DNA of 7,861 nt, from contig CAMWVF010000039.1 in NCBI GenBank assembly GCA_947177545.1, forward strand, positions 1 through 7,861. The letters run 5' to 3'. Within the stretch, counting starts at the first letter, position 1. Each line of letters begins with the position of its first letter. The notes under the pieces are model-generated. The model saw nothing but the letters and a program-made list of their open reading frames with translations, was not told the DNA's origin and made no database searches. The position numbers and the translations under genes are program-made. Source of the DNA: an uncultured Clostridia bacterium (GTDB lineage: Bacteria; Bacillota; Clostridia; Oscillospirales; Ruminococcaceae). This document shows positions 1 through 6,196 of this stretch, one piece after another.

Positions 1-1
1 T

Positions 2-229
2 TTCGAGGCTGGCTATCTGGTTACAAAAAACAGCGGCTGGAGAAGCGGCCGTCCCGTTGCGTATAAGAAAAAATGCGTGGGCTGTATGCAATGCTATCTG
101 TACTGTCCCGACGGAGTAATTTCAATGAAAAACGGCAAAGCGGAGATCGATTACGACTTCTGCAAGGGCTGCGGCATATGCTCGAAAATATGCAAGCCCA
201 AAGCCATTGAAATGGAGAGTGAGCGGTAA
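2..229 (+). CDS. porD: 2-oxoacid:ferredoxin oxidoreductase, delta subunit (2x[4Fe-4S]), 5' partial
   Basis: The reading frame is open from the window edge to TAA at 227-229, giving 75 visible residues; the start lies upstream. It shows two classical [4Fe-4S] motifs, CVGCMQCYLYCP (about visible residues 25-36) and CKGCGICSKICKP (about 55-67), preceded by a GWRSGRPV segment typical of the small ferredoxin-like subunit of PorGDAB/VOR-type enzymes. In that family this subunit carries electrons from the catalytic alpha-beta core to external ferredoxin in the cytoplasm. The second cluster motif ends CKP rather than the usual CP. The stop overlaps the start of the alpha subunit by one base (TAATG), indicating translational coupling. 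The gene order delta-alpha-beta predicts a gamma subunit just upstream. The type of 2-oxoacid used cannot be read from this subunit, so the symbol is the generic family one. Confidence 0.93.
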   Translation, partial: FEAGYLVTKNSGWRSGRPVAYKKKCVGCMQCYLYCPDGVISMKNGKAEIDYDFCKGCGICSKICKPKAIEMESER

Positions 230-1398
230 TGGCGAAAAAATTTCTGTCAGGCGATGAAGCCTTTGCGGAGGGTGTTCGCCTTGCAAAGCCCGACGTTATA
301 TCCGCATACCCCATAACACCTCAGACCATTGTGGTGGAGCGGCTTTCCGAAATGGTCGAGGAGGGCGGCTTAAAATCGGAATTTATCCACGTTGAATCGG
401 AGCATTCCGCGCTTTCCTGCGCAATTGGCGCAAGCGCGGCGGGAGTCAGGACGTTTACGGCAACGTCCTCACAAGGCTTGCTTTACATGGCGGAATGTCT
501 TGTGTACGCTTCGGGCGGACGTTTCCCGATAGTTATGATGAATGCAAACCGCTCCACGGCTTTGCCATGGAATATTTACGGCGACCAGCGGGACAGCCTG
601 CTGCTCCTTGACAGCGGCTGGATACAGGCGTACGCCGAAAATGCTCAGGAGAGCCTCGACCTTGCTCTGATGAGTTTCCGCATTGCTGAGGACAAGCGGG
701 TTTCAACGCCGTTTATGGCAAATCTTGACGGCTTTATCCTGACACATACATATGAAGAAGTGGACGTTCCAGACACATCTCTTGCGGAAAAATTTCTTCC
801 GACCTATGAGACGGAAAACAAGCTTGACCTTGACGAACCTAAAAATATGGCGTTTTCGGCGGGTCCCGAGCATAACTGTATTTTTAAGTACAAAGAGCAT
901 AGGGCTATGCTTGAAGCAGTTTCCGTGATAACCGAAGCGGAGAAAAAATTTGCGGAAATTTTCGGCAGACGCTACACGGGACTTATCGAAACATACCTTG
1001 CCGAGGATGCGGACTATATCATTGTTACTCTTGGCAGCATTGCCGGACTTTGCCGTGAAACAGCCGACAGACTCCGCGCCGAGGGCAAAAAAGCCGGCGT
1101 TGTCCGTATACGATATATGAGACCTTTCCCTGCCAGCGAGCTTGCTGAAGCTCTCAAAAAAGCCAAAGCCGCCGCTGTGCTTGAAAAGGATATTTCTTTC
1201 GGAAACGAGGGAACGGTGTACACCGATCTTAACTCCGCACTTTTCCGTCACGGTGTAACAATACCTACCTATGATTTTATCGGCGGACTTGGCGGCAGGA
1301 ATATTTCCGCCGCGGATATTGAAAATATTTTCGCGGCAATGGAAAACGGCAGCGGCGAAAGAATAAACTTTATCGGGATAGAGGTGGACGGACAATGA
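229..1398 (+). CDS. porA: 2-oxoacid:ferredoxin oxidoreductase, alpha subunit
   Basis: This 389-residue protein has the usual length and layout of the alpha subunit of four-subunit 2-oxoacid:ferredoxin oxidoreductases. The N-terminal POR_N domain carries AYPITPQT (residues 26-33) and VESEHSA (55-61); by comparison with pyruvate:ferredoxin oxidoreductase, T30 and E58 should sit at the thiamine diphosphate pyrimidine, E58 being the cofactor-activating acid. GVRTFTATSSQG and DSGWIQAYAENAQE are further family signatures. A C-terminal transketolase-like domain (roughly 250-370) includes VRIRYMRPFP. With the beta subunit it decarboxylates a 2-oxoacid and passes the acyl group to CoA, or runs the reverse carboxylation. 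ATG at 229 overlaps the porD stop and has GGAG at 214-217. The stop overlaps the beta start as ATGA. The substrate (pyruvate, branched, aromatic or methylthio 2-oxoacid) is unresolved; the neighbours argue against plain pyruvate metabolism. Confidence 0.94.
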   Translation: MAKKFLSGDEAFAEGVRLAKPDVISAYPITPQTIVVERLSEMVEEGGLKSEFIHVESEHSALSCAIGASAAGVRTFTATSSQGLLYMAECLVYASGGRFPIVMMNANRSTALPWNIYGDQRDSLLLLDSGWIQAYAENAQESLDLALMSFRIAEDKRVSTPFMANLDGFILTHTYEEVDVPDTSLAEKFLPTYETENKLDLDEPKNMAFSAGPEHNCIFKYKEHRAMLEAVSVITEAEKKFAEIFGRRYTGLIETYLAEDADYIIVTLGSIAGLCRETADRLRAEGKKAGVVRIRYMRPFPASELAEALKKAKAAAVLEKDISFGNEGTVYTDLNSALFRHGVTIPTYDFIGGLGGRNISAADIENIFAAMENGSGERINFIGIEVDGQ

Positions 1399-2288
1399 GC
1401 ATAACTGCAAAAGATCTGTGCAATGAAGAATTTTTCCGAGGACACAAAGCCTGCGCGGGCTGCGGAGGAAGTCTCGCTGTGCGGAACGCTCTGAAGGTGC
1501 TTGGCAGAAACGCAGTGGCGGTACTGCCTGCGGGTTGTATGTCTGCGGTGGGATTTAATTTTCCCCAGCTTTGCTTCGGCAACAATGCCATTATATCCAC
1601 CTTTGCGGGGACAGCTTCAATGCTGACCGGCATAGAAGCGGGCTTCCGCGCGCGGGGCATAACCGACTTTACCGCCGTGGGCTTCGCGGGGGACGGCGGC
1701 ACTGCCGACATCGGCATACAGGCTCTTTCGGGGGCTATCGACCGCAATGACAACATCATCTATATCTGCTACGACAACGAGGCATACATGAACACGGGCA
1801 TACAGAAAAGCGGTCTTACGCCTTTCGGGGCGAAAACCACAACAACTCCCGCGGGAAAAAATATTCACGGCAATATACGTCCCAAAAAGAATATGTTTGA
1901 AATTGCCGCCGCCCATGGCATTCCCTATGCGGCAACAGCCACGGTGGGGTACATGAACGATTTTCTGGACAAGGTGAAAAAAGCCTCCCAAATAAACGGT
2001 ACAAAATATATACACGTTATTGCGCCCTGTCCAACGGGTTGGGGGATTCCCGTCAGCGATACCGTGGAGGCTGCAAGAGAGATCGTAGACTGCGGTCTGT
2101 GGTATCTTGCGGAATACGAAAACGGAGAATTTACTCTGAATCATGACCCGAAGAAATTTACCGATGTGACCGCGTACCTAAAAAAACAGGGACGTTTCAG
2201 ACACCTCACCGAGGAAGACGTTGCCGTCATTGAAAAGTCAAGGGACGAAAAATGGAAAAAAATACGCAGAGAATGGAATTTAAAATAA
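1395..2288 (+). CDS. porB: 2-oxoacid:ferredoxin oxidoreductase, beta subunit (TPP-binding)
   Basis: This 297-residue protein is the thiamine diphosphate- and cluster-binding catalytic partner of the preceding alpha subunit. CAGC (C20, C23), C48 in PAGCMSAVG and C212 in APCPTGW match the four cysteines that hold the proximal [4Fe-4S] cluster in PorB-type subunits. The TPP/Mg motif begins at GDGG (99-102) and runs to YDNEAYMNTGIQ (126-137). Length is normal for the family and no key residue is missing. The start is fixed by the ATGA overlap with porA (1395-1398) and by GAGGTGG at 1381-1387, seven bases upstream. It is co-transcribed with porD and porA and is followed after 13 bases by an aminotransferase, consistent with the complex handling the 2-oxoacid of an amino acid. 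The exact substrate class is inferred, not shown. Confidence 0.94.
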   Translation: MSITAKDLCNEEFFRGHKACAGCGGSLAVRNALKVLGRNAVAVLPAGCMSAVGFNFPQLCFGNNAIISTFAGTASMLTGIEAGFRARGITDFTAVGFAGDGGTADIGIQALSGAIDRNDNIIYICYDNEAYMNTGIQKSGLTPFGAKTTTTPAGKNIHGNIRPKKNMFEIAAAHGIPYAATATVGYMNDFLDKVKKASQINGTKYIHVIAPCPTGWGIPVSDTVEAAREIVDCGLWYLAEYENGEFTLNHDPKKFTDVTAYLKKQGRFRHLTEEDVAVIEKSRDEKWKKIRREWNLK

Positions 2289-2301
2289 AGGAGAAATTTT
2301 T

Positions 2302-3474
2302 ATGCCAACGCTTTCAACAAGAACCGAAAGCTTTACCGATTCGGTCATAAGGCGTATGACCAGAATTTCAAACCAATTCGGAGCAGTGAACCTTTCTCAG
2401 GGTTTCACCGATTTCGACCCGCCGAAAGAGATACTTGACCGTTTTGCGGAGATCTCGGGAGAGGATTTTCACCAGTACTCCATAACATGGGGCGCGCAGA
2501 ATTTCAGGGAGGCTCTCGCCAAAAAGCAGGAGCATTTTACCGGAATGAAAATAGACCCAAACAGCGAGATAGTTGTTACCTGCGGCAGCACCGAGGCAAT
2601 GATGGCGGCTATGATGAGCGTTACAAATCCGGGGGACAAGGTGATAATCTTTTCGCCGTTCTACGAAAATTACGGTGCGGACACGATACTTTCGGGAGCG
2701 GAGCCTATTTACGTTCCTCTGAACCCTCCCGAATTTTCCTTTGACGCGGACGTGCTTGAGGCGGCGTTCAAACAGAAGCCAAAGGCTCTGATACTGTGCA
2801 ATCCCTCAAACCCCTGCGGAAAGGTCTTTACGCGTGACGAACTGAAAACGATCGCAGACCTTGCGGAAAAATACGATACCTTTGTTATCACCGATGAGGT
2901 ATACGAGCATATACTTTACGCTCCAAACAAACACGTATATTTTGCATCTCTGCCCAATATGCAGGACAGGACCATTACGTGCAGCTCTCTGTCGAAAACT
3001 TACTCAATAACGGGTTGGCGTCTGGGATATGTTATCGCGTCCCCAGAGGTGATCGACAGGGTGAAAAAGGTACACGATTTTCTTACGGTGGGAGCTGCCG
3101 CGCCGCTGCAGGAGGCGGCTGTTACGGGACTGAATTTCGGTGATGATTATTACGCGGATCTTCAGGCTAAGTACACCGAAAAGCGCAGTCTTTTTCTAAA
3201 GGGTCTTGAGGACTTAAAAATCGCACACACCGAGCCTCAGGGTGCATATTATGTGCTTCTGGACGTTTCCGAATACGGCTTTGAAAGCGATCTTGAATTC
3301 TGCGAAAGGCTTGCGGAAAAGGTAGGCGTGGGGGCTGTCCCCGGGTCAAGCTTTTTCAAGGAACCCGAGAACCGCTACATACGTATGCACTTTGCGAAAC
3401 GGACAGAGACCCTTAACGAGGCGCTGAACCGTCTTGAAAACATGCGGAAGAAAATGTCGATAAAACAGCAATAA
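2302..3474 (+). CDS. PLP-dependent class I/II aminotransferase, methionine/aromatic (YbdL/KAT-like) lineage
   Basis: This 390-residue fold-type I aminotransferase is full length. LSKTYSITGWRLGY (230-243) contains the Schiff-base lysine K232 and phosphate-binding R240. NPSNPCG (167-173) supplies the conserved asparagine, DEVYEH (198-203) the pyridine-contacting aspartate and tyrosine, GSTEAM (95-100) the phosphate loop, and R361 in YIRMHFA the substrate-carboxylate arginine. NLSQGFTDFDPP, SPFYENYGADTILSGA and VKKVHDFLTVGAAAPLQ resemble the kynurenine/glutamine-phenylpyruvate/methionine (YbdL-like) branch, whose members act on methionine and aromatic amino acids; this assignment is from memory of those sequences and is moderate in certainty. 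AAAGGAG at 2286-2292 precedes the ATG, and the gap to porB is 13 bases, so it is probably in the same operon. It would link an amino acid to the 2-oxoacid used by the oxidoreductase. Aspartate aminotransferase is an alternative, less likely given the context. Confidence 0.9.
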   Translation: MPTLSTRTESFTDSVIRRMTRISNQFGAVNLSQGFTDFDPPKEILDRFAEISGEDFHQYSITWGAQNFREALAKKQEHFTGMKIDPNSEIVVTCGSTEAMMAAMMSVTNPGDKVIIFSPFYENYGADTILSGAEPIYVPLNPPEFSFDADVLEAAFKQKPKALILCNPSNPCGKVFTRDELKTIADLAEKYDTFVITDEVYEHILYAPNKHVYFASLPNMQDRTITCSSLSKTYSITGWRLGYVIASPEVIDRVKKVHDFLTVGAAAPLQEAAVTGLNFGDDYYADLQAKYTEKRSLFLKGLEDLKIAHTEPQGAYYVLLDVSEYGFESDLEFCERLAEKVGVGAVPGSSFFKEPENRYIRMHFAKRTETLNEALNRLENMRKKMSIKQQ

Positions 3475-3502
3475 ACAGGGAACAGACGACCCGTCTCCCT
3501 GT
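3475..3502 (+). terminator. Intergenic hairpin, possible partial terminator or processing site
   Basis: Directly after the aminotransferase stop, ACAGGG (3475-3480) pairs with CCCTGT (3497-3502), and after a 3-base bulge AGACG (3484-3488) pairs with CGTCT (3492-3496) around an ACC loop. That is 11 base pairs in total. It is followed by ATTTG rather than a real U-tract, so strong intrinsic termination is doubtful. Attenuation, pausing or mRNA 3'-end protection between the aminotransferase and the regulator gene are equally possible. Confidence 0.5.
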
Positions 3503-3524
3503 ATTTGCGGAAAGGAGAATTGCC

Positions 3525-4430
3525 ATGACCCTGCAGCAGATACATTATGCAATAGTTATTTCCGAAACAGGCTCTATGAACAAGGCTGCGGAGCTGCTTT
3601 ATATCTCACAGCCAAGCCTTACCGCCGCCGTTAAGGAGCTTGAAAAAGAGGTAGGCATAACCGTATTCAACCGAAGCGGAAAGGGCGTCTCCCTCACTGC
3701 GGACGGCATGGAATTTCTTACCCATGCGCGGCAGGTCTATCAGCAGTATGAGACCCTTGCTGAAAAATACAGCGGCGGCAGGGTCAAGAGGAAATTCGGC
3801 GTTTCGGCGCAGCATTATTCTTTCGCGGTACAGGCTTTTGTTGAGACCGTCAAGGAATACGACACCTGCGATTATGAGTTCGCCGTCCGTGAGACCAACA
3901 CCGCCGACGTGATAAACGATGTTGTTTCCCTTAAAAGCGAGATAGGCATACTGTATCTAAGCGATTTCAACAGGCAGTTCATAATGAAGATACTTACCGC
4001 CAATCAGCTTGAATTCCACCACCTTACGGACTGCGGTGTTTATGCTTACCTTTGGAAAGGGCACCCTCTCGCAGAGCGTGAAGCCGTCAGCCTTTCCGAG
4101 CTTGAAAGCTATCCCTGCCTTACCTTTGAGCAGGGTGACAAGGGTTCGTTTTATTTTGCCGAGGAGATTTTCAGCACATCAGAGTATTCCCGCGTCATAA
4201 GGGCGACAGACCGCTCCACAATGCTGAATTTAATGAAGGGACTGTGCGGCTACACATTCTGCTCGGGAATAATCTGCGGCAGCCTTAACGGTGAGGATTA
4301 CGCCGCCGTACCCATTGCGGACAACGCTGACCTTATGGAGATAGGCTATATCCTGCGGAAAAATATTATTTTAAGCGATACGGGAAAAAATTATATAGAA
4401 AAGCTGAAGCTGTTTCTTTCCGAGCAGTAA
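3525..4430 (+). CDS. LysR-type transcriptional regulator
   Basis: This 301-residue protein has typical LysR-family length. The N-terminal winged helix-turn-helix is clear: the segment MTLQQIHYAIVISETGSMNK at residues 1-20 is followed by AAELLYISQPSLTAAVKELE, NRSGKGVSLTADG and a linker helix to about residue 85. The remainder (about 90-295) is the effector-binding domain, divergent in sequence as usual. Family members bind T-N11-A dyads near -65 and activate when a pathway metabolite binds. AAAGGAG at 3511-3517, seven bases before ATG, supports the start. It lies between the oxidoreductase-aminotransferase genes and the ligase gene on the same strand, not divergent from its target, and no matching dyad lies in the 50 bases upstream. 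It is the natural candidate to bind the two ATAG-N7-CTAT boxes downstream; the effector is unknown, perhaps the 2-oxoacid, acid or amino acid of the pathway. Confidence 0.95.
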   Translation: MTLQQIHYAIVISETGSMNKAAELLYISQPSLTAAVKELEKEVGITVFNRSGKGVSLTADGMEFLTHARQVYQQYETLAEKYSGGRVKRKFGVSAQHYSFAVQAFVETVKEYDTCDYEFAVRETNTADVINDVVSLKSEIGILYLSDFNRQFIMKILTANQLEFHHLTDCGVYAYLWKGHPLAEREAVSLSELESYPCLTFEQGDKGSFYFAEEIFSTSEYSRVIRATDRSTMLNLMKGLCGYTFCSGIICGSLNGEDYAAVPIADNADLMEIGYILRKNIILSDTGKNYIEKLKLFLSEQ

Positions 4431-4438
4431 GGCTTTTG

Positions 4439-4466
4439 ACCTCCGAAAAAAGTCGGAGGTTTTTTC
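4439..4466 (+). terminator. Intrinsic terminator after the LysR-type gene
   Basis: A perfect 8-base-pair stem, ACCTCCGA (4439-4446) with TCGGAGGT (4453-4460), encloses an AAAAAG loop and runs into a U-tract (4460-4465). It starts eight bases after the regulator's stop codon and separates the upstream transcription unit from the ligase gene's own promoter. Confidence 0.9.
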
Positions 4467-4473
4467 TGTATTT

Positions 4474-4494
4474 GTTATAGATTTTTTCTATAAC
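4474..4494 (+). promoter_or_regulatory. LysR-type operator box 1 (dyad upstream of the ligase gene)
   Basis: GTTATAGA (4474-4481) and TCTATAAC (4487-4494) form a perfect 8-base inverted repeat around five Ts. Its core, ATAG (4477-4480), N7, CTAT (4488-4491), is the T-N11-A form of LysR-type recognition sites. The centre at 4484 is about 66 bases before the predicted start near 4550, the classical position for this family. The same core at the same distance from the -35 box occurs before the importer genes, which makes chance unlikely. Confidence 0.78.
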
Positions 4495-4513
4495 TGTATA
4501 TTTATAACGCATA

Positions 4514-4543
4514 TTGGACAAATAGGAATTATAGGTGTATAAT
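4514..4543 (+). promoter_or_regulatory. Promoter P1 for the CoA ligase gene
   Basis: A -35-like TTGGAC (4514-4519) and a consensus -10 TATAAT (4538-4543) are separated by 18 bases, or 17 if TGGACA is taken as the -35. The start is predicted near 4550, giving a leader of about 37 bases that is too short for a riboswitch. The weak -35 fits a promoter needing an activator. The sequence is repeated with the same spacing at 6127-6156. Confidence 0.82.
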
Positions 4544-4586
4544 AACATCATAAGGAAAATTTATTACATATCCGGAGGAATTTATC

Positions 4587-5930
4587 ATGAGCAAAAGAAA
4601 TACCGAAAATAAATACTGGGACGAGGCTTTGGAGACTATGCCCCGCGAGGAGCTTGAAAAGCGTCAGTTGGAGGATTTGAAAGAAATAGTAAAGTTCGCC
4701 TATGACAACGCGCCTTATTACAAGCGTTCTTTTGACGCGGCGGGAGTTAAGCCTGAGGACATTCATTCTCTTGCGGACATCGCCAAATTCCCGTTTATCA
4801 ACAAGACCACCCAGCGTGATACGCAGGGCGTCGGTTCGTTTCTGGGAGAGCTTTGCGCCGTTCCCGAGGAGGACGTGGTGTTTATTTCAACATCGTCAGG
4901 CTCTACGGGAGTACCCACAATGAGTCCTTTTACCAAAAAGGATTTCGATGAGTTTCAGGACACCGAGAGCCGCTGGTTTTGGCAGGTGGGAATGAGACCG
5001 ACCGACAGGTACGTACACGCCCTTAATTTCTCGCTGTACGTAGGCGGTCCGGACGTTATCGGCGCACAGAATCTCGGCGCGCTCTGCATATGGGGCGGTA
5101 CGCTGCCCAGCGAACGTCTGCTGTTTATTTTGCAGACCTATCAGCCCACTATCATCTGGACAAGTCCGTCATACGCATGGCAGCTTGGCGAGAAAGCTAA
5201 AAAAGCGGGTATCGACCCGAAAAAAGACCTGTCAATAAAGAAAATAATCGTTGCGGGAGAGCTTGGCGGTTCTATCGACGCTACCCGAAAGGCTATCGAG
5301 GACTTGTGGGGCGCGGATGTCTACGACTTCTACGGTTTGTCCGACATTTTCGGAGCCTGCGCCGCTCACTGCGAATATCACGACGGTCTGCACATTGCAG
5401 AAAATCACATTCTTATTGAGACAGTTGACATACATACGGGAGAAGTCCTCCCCGCGGGCGAAGTGGGCGAATTGGTGTTCACAACTCTTAGAAAGCATGC
5501 CCGTCCTCTTATCAGGTTCAGAACGGGAGATATCGGCAGGATAGACACAACTCCATGCAAATGCGGAAGAACTCACGGCAGGATATACATAAACGGCAGA
5601 AAGGACGATATGTTTATCGTCTCTGCGGTAAACGTGTTCCCCAGCGATATCGAGGCGGTAATACGCAACCTTGACGGCATTACGGGCGAGTACCTTATCC
5701 GCGTTTTTGAAAGGGACTTCACCTGCAAATACTCCGTTGAGATAGAGAAAAACAACGGCAGCAGCGAGAGCGACGAAGCCGTTTCACAAAGGACTTCCGA
5801 CGCTCTTAAAGCAAGGATAGGCGTAAAACCGTACAGCGTTATCGTACACCCCGACGGCGGTCTTGATACACGCTCGGAGCATAAGTCCCGCCGCATTATC
5901 GACGAGAGAAAGCTTGATTATTCCATTTGA
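4587..5930 (+). CDS. Phenylacetate-CoA ligase family (PaaK-like) acyl/aryl-CoA ligase
   Basis: This 447-residue adenylate-forming enzyme matches PaaK-family length and architecture. The N-terminal segment AYDNAPYYKRSFD is characteristic of the family. The P-loop SSGSTGVPT is at 103-111, YGLSD at 249-253 (A5 motif), RTGD at 312-315 (ATP ribose), the hinge GRKDDMF at 337-343, VNVFPSDIE at 348-356, and the C-terminal lysine K433 lies in SEHKSRRIID. Such enzymes join CoA to phenylacetate or related acids with ATP going to AMP and pyrophosphate. Cysteines at 258, 262, 324 and 326 could hold a metal, as suspected in some PaaK homologues. Oddities are D in place of the more usual E in the YGLSE motif, and HKS in place of GKA at the lysine. 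CCGGAGG precedes ATG 4587. It is monocistronic between its own promoter and a downstream hairpin. Substrate is undetermined; a symbol is withheld. Confidence 0.9.
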   Translation: MSKRNTENKYWDEALETMPREELEKRQLEDLKEIVKFAYDNAPYYKRSFDAAGVKPEDIHSLADIAKFPFINKTTQRDTQGVGSFLGELCAVPEEDVVFISTSSGSTGVPTMSPFTKKDFDEFQDTESRWFWQVGMRPTDRYVHALNFSLYVGGPDVIGAQNLGALCIWGGTLPSERLLFILQTYQPTIIWTSPSYAWQLGEKAKKAGIDPKKDLSIKKIIVAGELGGSIDATRKAIEDLWGADVYDFYGLSDIFGACAAHCEYHDGLHIAENHILIETVDIHTGEVLPAGEVGELVFTTLRKHARPLIRFRTGDIGRIDTTPCKCGRTHGRIYINGRKDDMFIVSAVNVFPSDIEAVIRNLDGITGEYLIRVFERDFTCKYSVEIEKNNGSSESDEAVSQRTSDALKARIGVKPYSVIVHPDGGLDTRSEHKSRRIIDERKLDYSI

Positions 5931-5961
5931 ACTTCCATATAATCCCCTTGAAACGTGAGCA

Positions 5962-5978
5962 TAAAGGCTGAGCCTTTA
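5962..5978 (+). repeat. Small inverted repeat overlapping the base of the next hairpin
   Basis: TAAAGGC (5962-5968) and GCCTTTA (5972-5978) form a perfect 7-base-pair stem with a TGA loop. Its 3' arm shares TTTA (5975-5978) with the foot of the long hairpin starting at 5975, so the two full structures cannot both form. No gene function is implied. Confidence 0.6.
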
Positions 5979-6016
5979 CCCTTTCAGACGTACTGCGTCT
6001 GAAAGGGTAAAATTTT
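5975..6016 (+). terminator. Long perfect hairpin, probable terminator after the ligase gene
   Basis: TTTACCCTTTCAGACG (5975-5990) is perfectly complementary to CGTCTGAAAGGGTAAA (5996-6011), a 16-base-pair stem with a TACTG loop, followed by ATTTT (6012-6016). The U-tract is short, so efficiency is uncertain. The position 44 bases after the ligase stop and ahead of the next promoter fits transcription termination. Confidence 0.75.
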
Positions 6017-6020
6017 CCAT

Positions 6021-6048
6021 GGGTAACAATACTGCCACACCGTTACCC
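6021..6048. repeat. Third inverted repeat in the intergenic region
   Basis: GGGTAAC (6021-6027) pairs with GTTACCC (6042-6048) across a 14-base loop, extendable by a G-U and an A-U pair. GGGTAA also occurs at 6005-6010 and TTACCC at 5977-5982 within the preceding hairpin, so alternative pairings among the four segments are possible. The rest of 5931-6080 shows no convincing coding sequence. Confidence 0.55.
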
Positions 6049-6089
6049 GTAAAAGGGCTGCTTCCGCTTTGTTTTTTCGGATTTTTCCT

Positions 6090-6104
6090 ATAGTATTTTT
6101 CTAT
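6090..6104 (+). promoter_or_regulatory. LysR-type operator box 2 (upstream of the importer genes)
   Basis: ATAG (6090-6093), N7, CTAT (6101-6104) repeats the dyad core found before the ligase gene; both spacers are AT-rich and end in TTTTT. The first base of ATAG lies 37 bases before the first base of TTGGAC in both copies. The centre at 6097 is about 66 bases upstream of the predicted start near 6163. The outer dyad is shorter than in box 1 (4 rather than 8 base pairs). Confidence 0.75.
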
Positions 6105-6126
6105 TGCCTATAATACATATATGATA

Positions 6127-6156
6127 TTGGACAAATGAAAATTTCGGGTGTATAAT
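6127..6156 (+). promoter_or_regulatory. Promoter P2 for the MetQ-like/MetN-like importer operon
   Basis: TTGGAC (6127-6132), an 18-base spacer and TATAAT (6151-6156) reproduce promoter P1. Between 4511-4553 and 6124-6166 I count 35 of 43 identical positions without gaps, including ATATTGGACAAAT, GGTGTATAATA and TCATAA at the likely start site. The leader to the ATG at 6197 is only about 34 bases, leaving no room for a SAM riboswitch or T-box. Confidence 0.85.
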
Positions 6157-6183
6157 ATCCTCATAAACCAAAATAAAATATTT

Positions 6184-6188
6184 GGAGG
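6184..6188 (+). promoter_or_regulatory. Ribosome binding site fixing the start of the MetQ-like lipoprotein
   Basis: GGAGG lies eight bases before ATG 6197. An in-frame TTG at 6182 overlaps this Shine-Dalgarno and would add five residues before the MKK of the signal peptide, so it is not used as the start. Confidence 0.88.
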
Positions 6189-6196
6189 TAAACAAA

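Noticed and set aside
703..1410. Minus-strand open frame of 235 codons opposite the alpha subunit
   Set aside because: No recognisable domain or ribosome site, and low-complexity content. It lies wholly against a conserved gene and is a mirror of its codon bias.
4474..4494. The AT-rich dyad as a second terminator hairpin after the regulator gene
   Set aside because: The stem is nearly all A-T with no following U-tract, a real terminator lies just upstream, and the dyad core recurs at the same promoter distance elsewhere, which favours a protein-binding site.
5956..6003. Tiny GTG-initiated peptide across the intergenic hairpins
   Set aside because: About 15 codons, no ribosome site, and its sequence is dictated by the inverted repeats.
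6182..6196. TTG start giving a lipoprotein five residues longer
   Set aside because: The TTG overlaps the GGAGG ribosome site at 6184-6188, and ATG 6197 is at ideal spacing and begins a proper MKK signal peptide.
5931..6196. SAM riboswitch or T-box before the importer genes
   Set aside because: I looked for the S-box core and a T-box specifier/antiterminator pattern and saw neither; the predicted leader is too short.
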